Source: Chloroflexota bacterium (lineage in GTDB: Bacteria > Chloroflexota > Limnocylindria > QHBO01). From it: 33,197 nucleotides of DNA. Position 1 is the first letter of the stretch. Each line of letters starts with the position of its first letter. The position numbers and the translations under genes are program-made. The notes beneath the pieces were generated by a model that searched no databases, had not been told where the DNA came from, and was given only the letters and a program-made list of their open reading frames with translations. The stretch is taken from assembly GCA_031177555.1 (NCBI GenBank), contig JAPSGM010000001.1, forward strand, positions 1-33,197. The letters are read 5' to 3'. Below, in pieces: positions 23,068 to 29,334 of the stretch.

Positions 23068-23696
23068 GTCGCCATCTGGCGCGCCGGGACGCCGGCCACC
23101 CGCGCGCCGGCCGGCACGTCGTCGACGACCATGGCGCCCCCGGCTACGACCGCCCACTCGCCGATGCGGCAGCCCTCCCGGACGGCGGCGCCGATGCCGA
23201 CGAAGGCGCCCTCGCCCAAGGTCACGCGCCCGGCCAGGTGCGCGCCGGGTGCCACCGTGGCGTGCGGGCCGACCACGTCGTCGTGGTCCACGCTGGCCCC
23301 CGTGTTGACGACCGCATCGGCGCCAACCCTGGCCGCAAGACCGATGACGGCGCCGGCGCAGACCATCGCGCCCGGCTCGACGGACGCGCCGGCCAGCAGG
23401 TGGGCGGTGGGATGGACGGCGGCGACCGGCGTCAGGCCCAGGGCCAGGCAGCGCTCGAACGCCTCGCGGCGGGCGTGGTTGTCGCCCAGCGCCACGACGA
23501 AGCGCGTATCGCCCGACGCCCACTCCGGCTGGCCGGCCAGGGAGCCGAGGACCGGCAGCCCCTCGACCTCGCGCGCGACCGACGCCGGAACTGGGCCGGC
23601 TTCCACGAAGCCGCCCGGCGCCTCTCCGGCGGCGCGCAGGATCTCCAGGACGACGCGCCCGTGGTCGCCCGCCCCGACGATGACGAGGGGGCTCAT
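23064..23696 (-). CDS. legH: Sugar N-/O-acetyltransferase (NeuD/PglD/LegH type)
   Basis: A 210-residue acetyltransferase with two parts: an N-terminal Rossmann-like sugar-binding domain starting SPLVIVGAGDHGRVVLEIL, as in PglD and NeuD, and a C-terminal left-handed beta helix of hexapeptide repeats from about residue 95 (HPTAHLLAGASVEPGAMVCAGAVIGLAARVGADAVVNTGASVDHD). The catalytic His lies in the NTGASVDHDD segment. It uses acetyl-CoA; in the legionaminate route it acetylates the C4 amino group added by LegC. NeuD-like O-acetylation of the finished acid is an alternative. It overlaps the neighbours on both sides by 4 bases (ATG 23696 with the stop of legF; TGA with GTG 23067). Confidence 0.9.
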   Translation of the reverse strand: MSPLVIVGAGDHGRVVLEILRAAGEAPGGFVEAGPVPASVAREVEGLPVLGSLAGQPEWASGDTRFVVALGDNHARREAFERCLALGLTPVAAVHPTAHLLAGASVEPGAMVCAGAVIGLAARVGADAVVNTGASVDHDDVVGPHATVAPGAHLAGRVTLGEGAFVGIGAAVREGCRIGEWAVVAGGAMVVDDVPAGARVAGVPARQMAT

Positions 23697-24352
23697 CGGC
23701 GGCCGGCCCGCCAGGCGCGCCGCGCCGCCTGCAGGTCCGCCTCCGAGTCCACGTCGATTGCCGCGGGGCCGCCGGTGACGTGGGCCGCGGGGCACTCGTC
23801 GAGCAGCCGTCCCTCGGCGAGCAGATGTCGGCGCGTCGCGTACACGCCGCCGGTGATGCGGACCGCCTCGGCGTCCGGCGCGGCGGTACGCGTGAACCGT
23901 CCGGCCGACAGCCAGCCGGCGGCGCCGGCCGGGAGGTCGAGCGGCGCGACGCTGACCGCCGAGCGCACCGCCGGGTCGTCGAGCAGGGCGACGACGGCGT
24001 CGATCTCGGCGCCGGGCCGCAGGGGCGTGGTGGCCTGCAGCGTGAGGACGACGTCCACCGGCTCGCCGCGCTCCTCCAGCCACGAGACCGCGTGCCGGAT
24101 GACGGGCAGCGTGGGGGTGTCGTCCGCGGCGAGCTCGGCCGGTCGCAGGAACGGGGCTTCGGCACCGGCCCGGGCGGCGGCGCGGGCGATCGCCGGATCG
24201 TCGGTGGAGACGATGACCCTGTCGACCCGCCGTGCCTCGCGCGCCGCGCGGATCGTGTGCGCGATCAGCGGCTGCCCGCCGAGCAGCCGCAGGTGCTTCC
24301 GCGGCAGCCGCTTCGAGCCGCCCCGGGCCGGGATGATCGCCACCGTCGCCAT
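23693..24352 (-). CDS. legF: CMP-nonulosonate (legionaminate/sialate) cytidylyltransferase
   Basis: A 219-residue enzyme that activates the nine-carbon acid with CTP, the last cytoplasmic step of the pathway. It begins ATVAIIPARGGSKRLPRKHLRLLGGQPLIAHTI, the NeuA signature with the RGGSKR nucleotide-binding turn, followed by VDRVIVSTDDPAIARAA, PFLRPAELAADDTPTLPVIRHAVSWL and LTLQATTPLRPGAEIDAVV (the LQ-T-PLR motif). TGGVYATRRHLLAEGRLL and IDVDSEADLQAA close the domain. ATG 24352 follows a TAGAAT box by 8 bases and would be near-leaderless. It is the first gene of the minus-strand cluster, so final activation is encoded first and the synthase last. Confidence 0.94.
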   Translation of the reverse strand: MATVAIIPARGGSKRLPRKHLRLLGGQPLIAHTIRAAREARRVDRVIVSTDDPAIARAAARAGAEAPFLRPAELAADDTPTLPVIRHAVSWLEERGEPVDVVLTLQATTPLRPGAEIDAVVALLDDPAVRSAVSVAPLDLPAGAAGWLSAGRFTRTAAPDAEAVRITGGVYATRRHLLAEGRLLDECPAAHVTGGPAAIDVDSEADLQAARRAWRAGRR

Positions 24353-24360
24353 CGGGCTGC

Positions 24361-24366
24361 ATTCTA
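24361..24366 (-). promoter_or_regulatory. -10 box (TAGAAT) for the legionaminate cluster
   Basis: TAGAAT lies 8 bases before ATG 24352. The expected start site is about 2 bases before the ATG. It faces an identical hexamer for the divergent polymerase gene about 35 bases away. Confidence 0.5.
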
Positions 24367-24400
24367 GGGCCGCCCCCCGCCCCGCCCCGCCGCGGGCCGA

Positions 24401-24406
24401 TAGAAT
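24401..24406 (+). promoter_or_regulatory. -10 box (TAGAAT) for the Wzy-like gene
   Basis: TAGAAT lies 7 bases before GTG 24414, so transcription would start within a base of the GTG. No ribosome site is present between them. Confidence 0.5.
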
Positions 24407-24413
24407 CCGGCCG

Positions 24414-25946
24414 GTGAGCAGCCCCTCCCCCGCCGGCCGGCCGTGCCGACGCGGCGCGACGGTGTCGGCCGGCACGCTCATCGCCCTCGGCGTCCTGGCA
24501 GCGCTGCTGCTCGTGCTGGTCGTCGGCGCGCGGGTCGCGACGCCGCTGTTCCTCGCGTCCGGCGCCGGGATCCTCCTGGTGGTCGCCTTTCTGGGCCACC
24601 GCCATCCACGGTCCGCCCTGGTCGCCGTCGTGCTCATGCCGATCGTCGACCGCTACCTCGTGGGCCTGCTGGTCCCGGCGTCGCTGCGCACGACCACCGG
24701 CTTCCTCTCGGAGGCGCTACTGGTGGTGGTCGCGGCGAGCATCGGGCTCAGGGCATGGCGGCAGGGATCGCTCCTCCCGGCGCTCCGGCATCCGGCCGTC
24801 GTCCTCGTGGCGGCCTTCGCCCTGGTCGCCGCGGCGTCGGCGGCGCTGAACGGCGTGCCGCCGCCGATCGCGGTGGCCGGCATCGGCTTCACCATCGAGG
24901 CCGTCGCGCTGTTCGTGCTGCCGCGCATGATCGGCTTCGACATCGGGCAGGCCAGGCTGGCCTTCATGGGCTTCACGGGCATGGCCCTGCTGGCGGCGGG
25001 GCTGGCGCTGGCGCAGGTGCTCCTGGACGCCGACGTCCTCGGCCTGCAGTCGTTCACCGGGCGCTTCAGCGAGGGCCATCGCGTGGCCGCCTTCCTGGTC
25101 AACCCGAACATGCTGGGGGCCGTGCTGGCGATGGCCATCCCGATGCCGCTGCTGGCCGCGGTCCGCACCGACGCCCGCCGGCGGCGGGTGCTGTATGGCG
25201 CCGTGACCTTCGTGCTGGCGCTGGCGCTGCTGTACACCTTCTCGCGGGGAGCCTGGCTCGGGCTGGCGCTGTCCGCTGCGGTCCTGGCGGTCGCGGTGGA
25301 CCGGCGCGCGCTGGCCGGGCTGGCCCTGGTGGGGGTCCTCGTCATCGCCACCGCCCTGGTGCTCCCGCGCCACGTCCTGGACCCCGATGCCGGCGACGTC
25401 GAGTTCGACCTGGCGGCGGCCATCCTCGGCCGGCTGGACACCCTCGCGGAGGGGACCGACCTGCGGCTCCAGTTCGTGAGCAACGCGTCGCCGATCATCG
25501 CCGATCACCCGATCGTGGGCGCGGGGCCGGGACGCTACGGCGGCGCGGTGGCCTGGCGCTTCGGGAGCCCCCTCTACGACGACTACACCGATGGGTCGGT
25601 CCCCGAGGGCCGAACCGTCGACAACTTCTGGCTCCACCTGCTCGTCGAGGTCGGCGTGATCGGCACGCTGCTCTTCGCCGCGGCCTTGGCGGCCGCCACC
25701 TGGGGCGCGCTCGCCGCCGCACGGGCGGCTGACGGCTGGGGGCGGGTCCTGCCCGCGGCCGCCGCCGCGATCGCCATCGTCATCGCCATCGACTCGCTGG
25801 CCGAGATGCTGCTGGAGGGCAACACGACGTCGTTCGCGGTGTGGTTCTTCCTGGGGTTGACCTCGGCCCTCGTGGCCCGATCGGCCGAGGGCGGGGCGGC
25901 AGGCGCCGCCGGGGATCTCGCGGCTAGTACGCTCCGCGCCCGCTGA
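24414..25946 (+). CDS. O-antigen polymerase/ligase-like membrane protein (Wzy_C family)
   Basis: A 510-residue multi-spanning membrane protein beginning at GTG 24414; the long open frame upstream is a shadow of the minus-strand genes. About 11-12 hydrophobic helices are visible. Family features: NPNMLGAVLAMAIPMPLLAAV, LLYTFSRGAWLGLALSAAVLAVAV, then an outer loop of about 100 residues with HPIVGAGPGRYGG and DNFWLHLLVEVGVIGTLLF, matching the ligase pattern HP--G-G-G and N--L-----E-G--G. It would polymerise or ligate glycan units on the outer face. Divergent from the legionaminate genes and sharing their promoter region, it probably handles the legionaminate-containing glycan. Its 3' end overlaps the convergent sugar transferase gene by 23 bases. 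Confidence 0.9.
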   Translation: MSSPSPAGRPCRRGATVSAGTLIALGVLAALLLVLVVGARVATPLFLASGAGILLVVAFLGHRHPRSALVAVVLMPIVDRYLVGLLVPASLRTTTGFLSEALLVVVAASIGLRAWRQGSLLPALRHPAVVLVAAFALVAAASAALNGVPPPIAVAGIGFTIEAVALFVLPRMIGFDIGQARLAFMGFTGMALLAAGLALAQVLLDADVLGLQSFTGRFSEGHRVAAFLVNPNMLGAVLAMAIPMPLLAAVRTDARRRRVLYGAVTFVLALALLYTFSRGAWLGLALSAAVLAVAVDRRALAGLALVGVLVIATALVLPRHVLDPDAGDVEFDLAAAILGRLDTLAEGTDLRLQFVSNASPIIADHPIVGAGPGRYGGAVAWRFGSPLYDDYTDGSVPEGRTVDNFWLHLLVEVGVIGTLLFAAALAAATWGALAAARAADGWGRVLPAAAAAIAIVIAIDSLAEMLLEGNTTSFAVWFFLGLTSALVARSAEGGAAGAAGDLAASTLRAR

Positions 25947-26595
25947 GCACCGCACCCACCGTGCGGGCCAGGATGCCCGCATCCATGGCCAGGCTCCGCT
26001 CGTTGACGTAGCGGACGTCGAACTGGACGCGCTCCTCGAAGGTGCGGTCCGCCCGACCGTTCACCTGCCACAGCCCGGTGATGCCGGGGCGAACGCGCAG
26101 GATGAGCTCCGCCTCCGGGCGGCCTTCTAGCTCGCCGGGGAAGTACGGCCGCGGCCCGATCAGGCTCATCTCGCCGGTCAGCACGTTGACCAGCTGGGGC
26201 AGCTCGTCGAGCGACATGCGGCGCAGGATGGCGCCCACCCGCGTGCGGCGCGGATCGTCGCGCAGCTTGCGGCGCTCGCCGTACTCCAGCGCCCACTCCT
26301 CGTCGACGGTCAGGAGCTCCTCGAGGTGGTGGTGGCTCCCGTCGCGCATCGTGCGGAACTTCAGGACGACGATGGGCTTGCCGAAGCGGCCCATGCGGTG
26401 GCACTTGTAGATGATCGGCAGGCCCGTGTCGATCCAGATCGCCACCGCGATGATCACGAAGAACGGCAACAGGATCGCGAGCAGGACAGCCGACCCGACA
26501 ATGTCAACGAGGCGCTTGGTGAACCAGTAGAGGAGCTCTCCGAGCGAGGCCGGGCGCGTCGAGGCAACGGCTTGTTGCTGCGAGATCTGCTCCAA
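25924..26595 (-). CDS. Polyprenyl-phosphate sugar-1-phosphate transferase (bacterial sugar transferase family)
   Basis: A 223-residue initiating transferase that moves a sugar-1-phosphate from a nucleotide sugar to undecaprenyl phosphate. TTG 26595 is supported by AGGAG at 26606-26602 with 6 bases spacing. The short N-terminal region is followed by KRLVDIVGSAVLLAILLPFFVIIAVAIWIDTG (the single re-entrant membrane helix), IYKCHRMGRFGKPIVVLKFRTM, RVGAILRRMSLDELPQLVNVLTGEMSLIGPRPYFPGEL and VRPGITGLWQVNGR, all standard for the PglC/WcaJ catalytic core. It lacks the WcaJ N-terminal four-helix domain, so it is PglC-sized. It is the only initiating enzyme in the window and could prime both glycans. 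It has its own promoter upstream. The donor sugar is unknown; UDP-bacillosamine-like or hexose donors are possible. Confidence 0.94.
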   Translation of the reverse strand: MEQISQQQAVASTRPASLGELLYWFTKRLVDIVGSAVLLAILLPFFVIIAVAIWIDTGLPIIYKCHRMGRFGKPIVVLKFRTMRDGSHHHLEELLTVDEEWALEYGERRKLRDDPRRTRVGAILRRMSLDELPQLVNVLTGEMSLIGPRPYFPGELEGRPEAELILRVRPGITGLWQVNGRADRTFEERVQFDVRYVNERSLAMDAGILARTVGAVLSGRGAY

Positions 26596-26601
26596 GTCGG
26601 T

Positions 26602-26606
26602 CTCCT
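26602..26606 (-). promoter_or_regulatory. Ribosome binding site deciding a TTG start
   Basis: AGGAG with 6 bases to TTG 26595 of the sugar transferase gene; this supports TTG over later in-frame codons. Confidence 0.75.
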
Positions 26607-26659
26607 ACGTGTCCTGCATGGCGTGGGCGACCGGCGGGTGCCCACGCAAAACCCCGGGC

Positions 26660-26688
26660 AGTATAGCCCGCTGTCAACAGGGCGTTAA
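26660..26688 (-). promoter_or_regulatory. Promoter of the sugar transferase gene (TTAACG-17-TATACT)
   Basis: The -10 TATACT is at 26665-26660 and a -35-like TTAACG at 26688-26683, 17 bases apart. The start site is expected near 26653, giving a 58-base leader with a strong ribosome site. A bulged inverted repeat (GCCC-g-CTGT, ca, ACAG-GGC, 26666-26684) fills the spacer and could bind a repressor. The 200-base gap between this gene and glnA also holds a hairpin; nothing else is seen. Confidence 0.6.
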
Positions 26689-26751
26689 TCGGCGCCCGCC
26701 ATAGCCCAACCTACAGCAAGCGTCGCGCCAATGAGGGTCCGCCCGATGTAC

Positions 26752-26775
26752 GGTGCCGGGACGCCTACCGGCGCC
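26752..26775 (-). terminator. Candidate terminator hairpin after glnA
   Basis: An 8-bp stem with one G-U pair (26752-26759 with 26768-26775) and an 8-base loop starts about 20 bases after the glnA stop. It has no T-run, so it would be a hairpin-only terminator, which is common in GC-rich genomes but weakly predictable. Confidence 0.35.
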
Positions 26776-26795
26776 GCATCGGCGGACTCATCGGC

Positions 26796-28160
26796 TCAGA
26801 AGGCCTCCAGGTACCGGTCCACCTCCCACGCGGTGACCTGCATCCGGTACTCGTCCCACTCCTCGCCCTTGGCCTCCACGAAGCGCTCGAACACGTGCTC
26901 GCCCAGCGCGTCGGCGATGACGCGGTCGGACTGCAGCTCGTCAAGGGCCTCGCGCAGCGTGCCGGGCAGCTGCCTGATCTTGCGGCTGGCCAGCTTGGCG
27001 GCATCGAGGTGATAGAGGTTCTCCTCCACCGGCTCGGGCGGTGTCAGCTTGCGATCGATGCCGTCCAGCCCGGCGGCGAGCATGGCGGCGAAGGACAGGT
27101 AGGGATTCGACGAGGGATCCGGGCAGCGCAGCTCGATCCGCGTCGAGTTCAGCTGGCCGTGGCTGATCTGCGGGATGCGGACCAGGGCCGACCGGTTGAT
27201 GCGGGCCCAGCCGATGTACACCGGCGCCTCGTAGCCCGGAACCAGGCGCTTGTAGCTGTTCACCAGCGGCGCCAGCACGGCGATCATGCCGCGGGCGTGC
27301 TCCAGGATGCCGGCGATGTAGCTGCGTGCGATCTCGGACAGCCCGTAGGCGTCCCTCTCATCGGCGAACGCGTTGCGATTGCGCTTGATGTCCCACAGGC
27401 TCTGGTGGGTGTGCATGCCATTGCCGTTCATGCCGAAGAACGGCTTGGGCATGAAGGTGGCGTACAGGCCGTGCCGGGCGGCGACGGCCTTGAGCGTGGT
27501 CTTGAAGGTCACCGCATTGTCGGCGGTGCGCAGGGCATCGGCATACTCGAAGTCGATCTCGTGCTGCCCGGTGGCGACCTCGTGGTGCGCCGTCTCGACC
27601 TTGATGCCGAAGGCCTCGAGGTCGTTCATCATCTCCTTGCGGACCTCGGTGCCAAGGTCCTCGGAGAGGTCGAAGTAACCCGCCGCGTCGTGCGGCAGCG
27701 TCTCCACGCCGTCGCCCGAACGGCGCAGCAGGAAGAACTCCAGCTCCGGCCCGGTGTTCAGGATGAAGCCCATCTTCTTCGCCCGATCCAGCTGCCGGCG
27801 CAGGACCCAGCGCGGGTCGCCGGGGAACGGGTCGCCGTTCGGGGTGAACACGTCGCAGATCACGCGGGCGGCACCGGTCGTCAGCTCCGCGCCGTCGGAC
27901 CGGGTGCCGCGCTCCCAGGGGATGGGAGCGAAGGTGGCAAGGTCGGGGACCAGGAACATGTCCGACTCGGCGATGCGCGCGAAGCCCTCGATGCTGCTGC
28001 CGTCGAACCACTTCCCGTGCTCGGCGGCCTCCTCCAGCTGGTGCATCGGCACCTGAACCGATTTGACCTGCCCCACGATGTCGGTGAACTGCAGGCTCAC
28101 GAAGCGGAGGTTGCGCTCCTCGGCGAGCTTGAGGGCGGTGGTGAGGTCCTTGGACGGCAT
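26796..28160 (-). CDS. glnA: Glutamine synthetase type I (alpha-like)
   Basis: A 454-residue cytoplasmic enzyme that makes glutamine from glutamate, ammonia and ATP; active as a dodecamer. Landmarks: RFVSLQFTDIVGQVKSVQVP (beta-grasp N-domain), GKWFDGSSIEGFARIAESDMFLVPD, GPELEFFLLR and VETAHHEVATGQHEIDFEY (metal-binding Glu residues), FMPKPFFGMNGNGMHTHQSLW, NSYKRLVPGYEAPVYIGWARINRSALVRIP, and RIELRCPDPSSNPYLSFAAMLAAGLDGI. The length and the C-terminal ENLYHLDAAKLASRKIRQLPGTLREAL segment fit the short alpha type, which lacks the insertion of adenylylated beta enzymes, so control is probably transcriptional or by feedback. GAGGAG lies 10 bases before ATG 28160 and a TAGAGT box at 28210-28205. 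A perfect inverted repeat upstream may bind the adjacent PucR-like regulator. Confidence 0.97.
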   Translation of the reverse strand: MPSKDLTTALKLAEERNLRFVSLQFTDIVGQVKSVQVPMHQLEEAAEHGKWFDGSSIEGFARIAESDMFLVPDLATFAPIPWERGTRSDGAELTTGAARVICDVFTPNGDPFPGDPRWVLRRQLDRAKKMGFILNTGPELEFFLLRRSGDGVETLPHDAAGYFDLSEDLGTEVRKEMMNDLEAFGIKVETAHHEVATGQHEIDFEYADALRTADNAVTFKTTLKAVAARHGLYATFMPKPFFGMNGNGMHTHQSLWDIKRNRNAFADERDAYGLSEIARSYIAGILEHARGMIAVLAPLVNSYKRLVPGYEAPVYIGWARINRSALVRIPQISHGQLNSTRIELRCPDPSSNPYLSFAAMLAAGLDGIDRKLTPPEPVEENLYHLDAAKLASRKIRQLPGTLREALDELQSDRVIADALGEHVFERFVEAKGEEWDEYRMQVTAWEVDRYLEAF

Positions 28161-28204
28161 CGTCGATCGACTCCTCGCGCAGCGGGAATGGGGTGGACGG
28201 CATG

Positions 28205-28210
28205 ACTCTA
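28205..28210 (-). promoter_or_regulatory. -10 box (TAGAGT) for glnA
   Basis: TAGAGT would start transcription near 28198, leaving a 38-base leader that includes GAGGAG (28176-28171). No good -35 is seen 17 bases upstream, which would suit a promoter that needs an activator. Confidence 0.4.
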
Positions 28211-28263
28211 GGAGCGCCCGGGCCCGATGCGCACGCCGGGCGCCCAGCGTCCGGCCACGAGTT

Positions 28264-28282
28264 GTTGTGCACCCTGCACAAC
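28264..28282. promoter_or_regulatory. Perfect inverted repeat, likely operator upstream of glnA
   Basis: GTTGTGCA, 3 bases (CCC), TGCACAAC: a perfect 8-bp dyad in the 138-base gap between the PucR-type gene and glnA. Its centre lies about 75 bases upstream of the predicted glnA start site, a usual activator position. It does not match the E. coli NtrC site spacing or the GlnR site. The regulator that binds it is not known; the neighbouring PucR-like protein is the first candidate. Confidence 0.6.
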
Positions 28283-28298
28283 GCGCGATCCGCGAGCC

Positions 28299-29312
28299 TC
28301 AGCGGCGGTGGGCCGTCCCCCACTCGGCGAGGATGCGCAGCGCGTCGGCCGGCCGGCGCGGGTCGAGGCCGCGCTCCGCGGCGGCCCGGCGGAGGCGGTA
28401 AAGGACCGTGTTGCGATGCACCCCCAGCTCACGGGCGGCGGGCGCGACGCGCCCGTTGGCCCGCGCGACCGCCAGCAGCGTGGCCGCCAGGGCGTCGGGC
28501 GGCTGGGGCGCCGGTGGCTCGGCGCGCCGCATCGGCGCCGGCGGGGACGCGGGCACGGCGGGCCGCCGTAGCAGGGCGCGCAGGGTGGAGGCGACCGCGT
28601 CGGCCGCGACCTCGTCGACCGCCGCGAAGGGAAGGTCGTCGAACAGCCAGGCCGTGGCGCCGGGACGCACGCGGCGTTCCAGCAGCCACAGCCCCTCCCG
28701 GCTGTGCCGCCGTCCATCGGCTCGCTCGCTCACCGGCGCGGCGAGCAGGCGCGCGTGGATCGCCGCGAACCGGGCCGCCAGGGCCCGCCCCGCGCGGCGC
28801 GCGTGGAGCGAGCGCAGCTCGCCGTCGACGGAGACGGCCACCCCGCGGTGGACGCGAGCGGCCACCAGGCCGGCCGGCGTGCCGATCTCCGGCTCGGCCA
28901 GGGCCGCCTCGGCGCACAGCAGTCGCAGCTCGGCCGCGGCCCGCGCCAGCCAGGCTCCCTCGTCTGCGAGATATGCCTGGGCCGAATGGGCCAGCTCCGC
29001 AGCCGGCCGCAGGCTGGCCAGGACAGGCGTGGGATCGGAGCCGCCCTCGAGATGAGCCGCGCGGGCGCCGGCCAGGAGGACCGCCACGGGCCGCAGCTCC
29101 GTGGCGGTCAGCGCGGCCATGAAGGCGTCGAGCGGCATGACGGCGCCGGCATCGGCCACCAGGAGGGTCCCCTCCACCGATGCGGGCAGGTGCGGCGGCG
29201 CCACGCGGGTGCGTGCCACGCCGCGCACCGGCTGGCCCAGGCTCGCGGTCGAGCCGCACAGGAGGCCGGCATCGGGGTCGACCGCTCGCCAGACATCGAC
29301 CACGCTCGTCAT
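28299..29312 (-). CDS. PucR/CdaR-type transcriptional regulator
   Basis: A 337-residue regulator. The C-terminal 60 residues form the PucR family helix-turn-helix: LAATLLAVARANGRVAPAARELGVHRNTVLYRLRRAAAERGLDPRRPADALRILAEW, with the LGVHRNTVLYRL recognition segment. The first part (residues 1-130) is Val/Ala-rich with VEGTLLVADAGAVMPLDAF and resembles the PucR N-terminal ligand domain; the middle has GAF/GGDEF-like character (EIGTPAGLVAARVHRGVAVSVDGE) but is diverged. Family members often control purine, amino acid or nitrogen use. ATG 29312 is 22 bases after the stop of the upstream PLP enzyme, so both may be cotranscribed. It precedes glnA on the same strand with a palindromic site between, suggesting a nitrogen-linked role, which is inference. 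Confidence 0.88.
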   Translation of the reverse strand: MTSVVDVWRAVDPDAGLLCGSTASLGQPVRGVARTRVAPPHLPASVEGTLLVADAGAVMPLDAFMAALTATELRPVAVLLAGARAAHLEGGSDPTPVLASLRPAAELAHSAQAYLADEGAWLARAAAELRLLCAEAALAEPEIGTPAGLVAARVHRGVAVSVDGELRSLHARRAGRALAARFAAIHARLLAAPVSERADGRRHSREGLWLLERRVRPGATAWLFDDLPFAAVDEVAADAVASTLRALLRRPAVPASPPAPMRRAEPPAPQPPDALAATLLAVARANGRVAPAARELGVHRNTVLYRLRRAAAERGLDPRRPADALRILAEWGTAHRR

Positions 29313-29334
29313 CGGCGAGGGGCCGGCGGCGGGC

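Noticed and set aside
23067..24165. N-terminal extension of the orphan GT-like protein
   Set aside because: The extra codons are a shadow of legH and legF; the GTG at 23067 with a 4-base overlap is the natural start.
17183..24352. Pseudaminic acid pathway
   Set aside because: A hydrolysing 2-epimerase of NeuC/LegG type is present, no PseG-like hydrolase or PseH-like GNAT is seen, the acetyltransferase is NeuD/PglD type, and the dehydratase has Met at the Tyr site.
23001..24413. Upstream extension of the Wzy-like reading frame
   Set aside because: The added part is antisense to legH and legF, low complexity, and separated from the real protein by the GTG with a TAGAAT box just upstream.
26672..26677. 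Perfect TTGACA on the minus strand as a -35 box
   Set aside because: It lies only 6 bases from the TATACT -10, too close to act as its -35. TTAACG at 17 bases fits better.
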